Below are positions 23,293 through 23,373 of a stretch of 23,373 nt of DNA, in pieces. The stretch is from NCBI GenBank assembly GCA_910586445.1, contig CAJUHV010000061.1:1-23373 (forward strand), given 5' to 3'. The first letter of the stretch is position 1, and every line of letters begins with the position of its first letter. A model generated the notes under the pieces. The model worked only from the letters and a program-made list of their open reading frames with translations, was not told the origin of the DNA and made no database searches. The position numbers and the translations under genes were made by a program. This stretch comes from an uncultured Eubacterium sp. Its GTDB lineage: Bacteria; Bacillota; Clostridia; Lachnospirales; Lachnospiraceae.

Positions 23293-23373
23293 AATTTTCA
23301 TTTTTTTGATATATATAACACCACTTTACAACTTTTCAGGAAATGGAAAATAAAATAACGTACAAAGCACTTT

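Overview
The window reads as an ordinary chromosomal stretch of a spore-forming, low-to-mid GC Firmicute, most likely a Lachnospiraceae-type clostridium. The evidence is a spoIID/spoIIQ-type pair, strong AGGAGG-like ribosome binding sites, a Lachnospiraceae-type TPR protein and glycogen branching enzyme. This placement is inferred from gene content, not from a search. All 13 protein genes lie on the + strand. I see no tRNA, rRNA, CRISPR array, transposase or phage gene.

Left part (1-4544): a terminator of an upstream gene, then tatD and rsmA, then a SpoIID-like and a SpoIIQ-like engulfment protein, then a small GIY-YIG protein. A near-perfect sigma-F-type promoter lies just upstream of the spoIIQ-like gene. 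Both engulfment proteins have lost the residues expected at their active or metal sites.

Middle (4545-10200): four units that look separately transcribed. They are a DEAD-box RNA helicase with a DbpA-type RNA-binding domain, behind a consensus promoter and a structured leader; a secreted, lysine-rich, beta-rich surface protein with strong expression signals and distinct codon use; a Uma2-family nuclease-like gene closed by its own terminator; and a DUF362 protein with two 4Fe-4S clusters.

Right-centre (10384-16297): four closely spaced genes that look like an operon. They encode a divergent PurM-like protein with an altered active-site loop, a coiled-coil protein, an aconitase-family hydratase (YbhJ-like) and an AI-2E-family membrane protein.

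Right part (16298-23373): a promoter followed by a 192-nt, almost fully palindromic element, then a 1449-residue protein with N-terminal TPR-like repeats, a very long low-complexity middle with tandem repeats and a C-terminal P-loop domain. After it come glgB with a terminator and a second, weaker inverted repeat.

The strongest candidates for something undescribed are the 192-nt palindrome, whose arm differences would be G-U wobbles almost only in RNA from the minus strand, the doubly degenerate SpoIID/SpoIIQ pair, and the divergent PurM paralogue in the hydratase operon.
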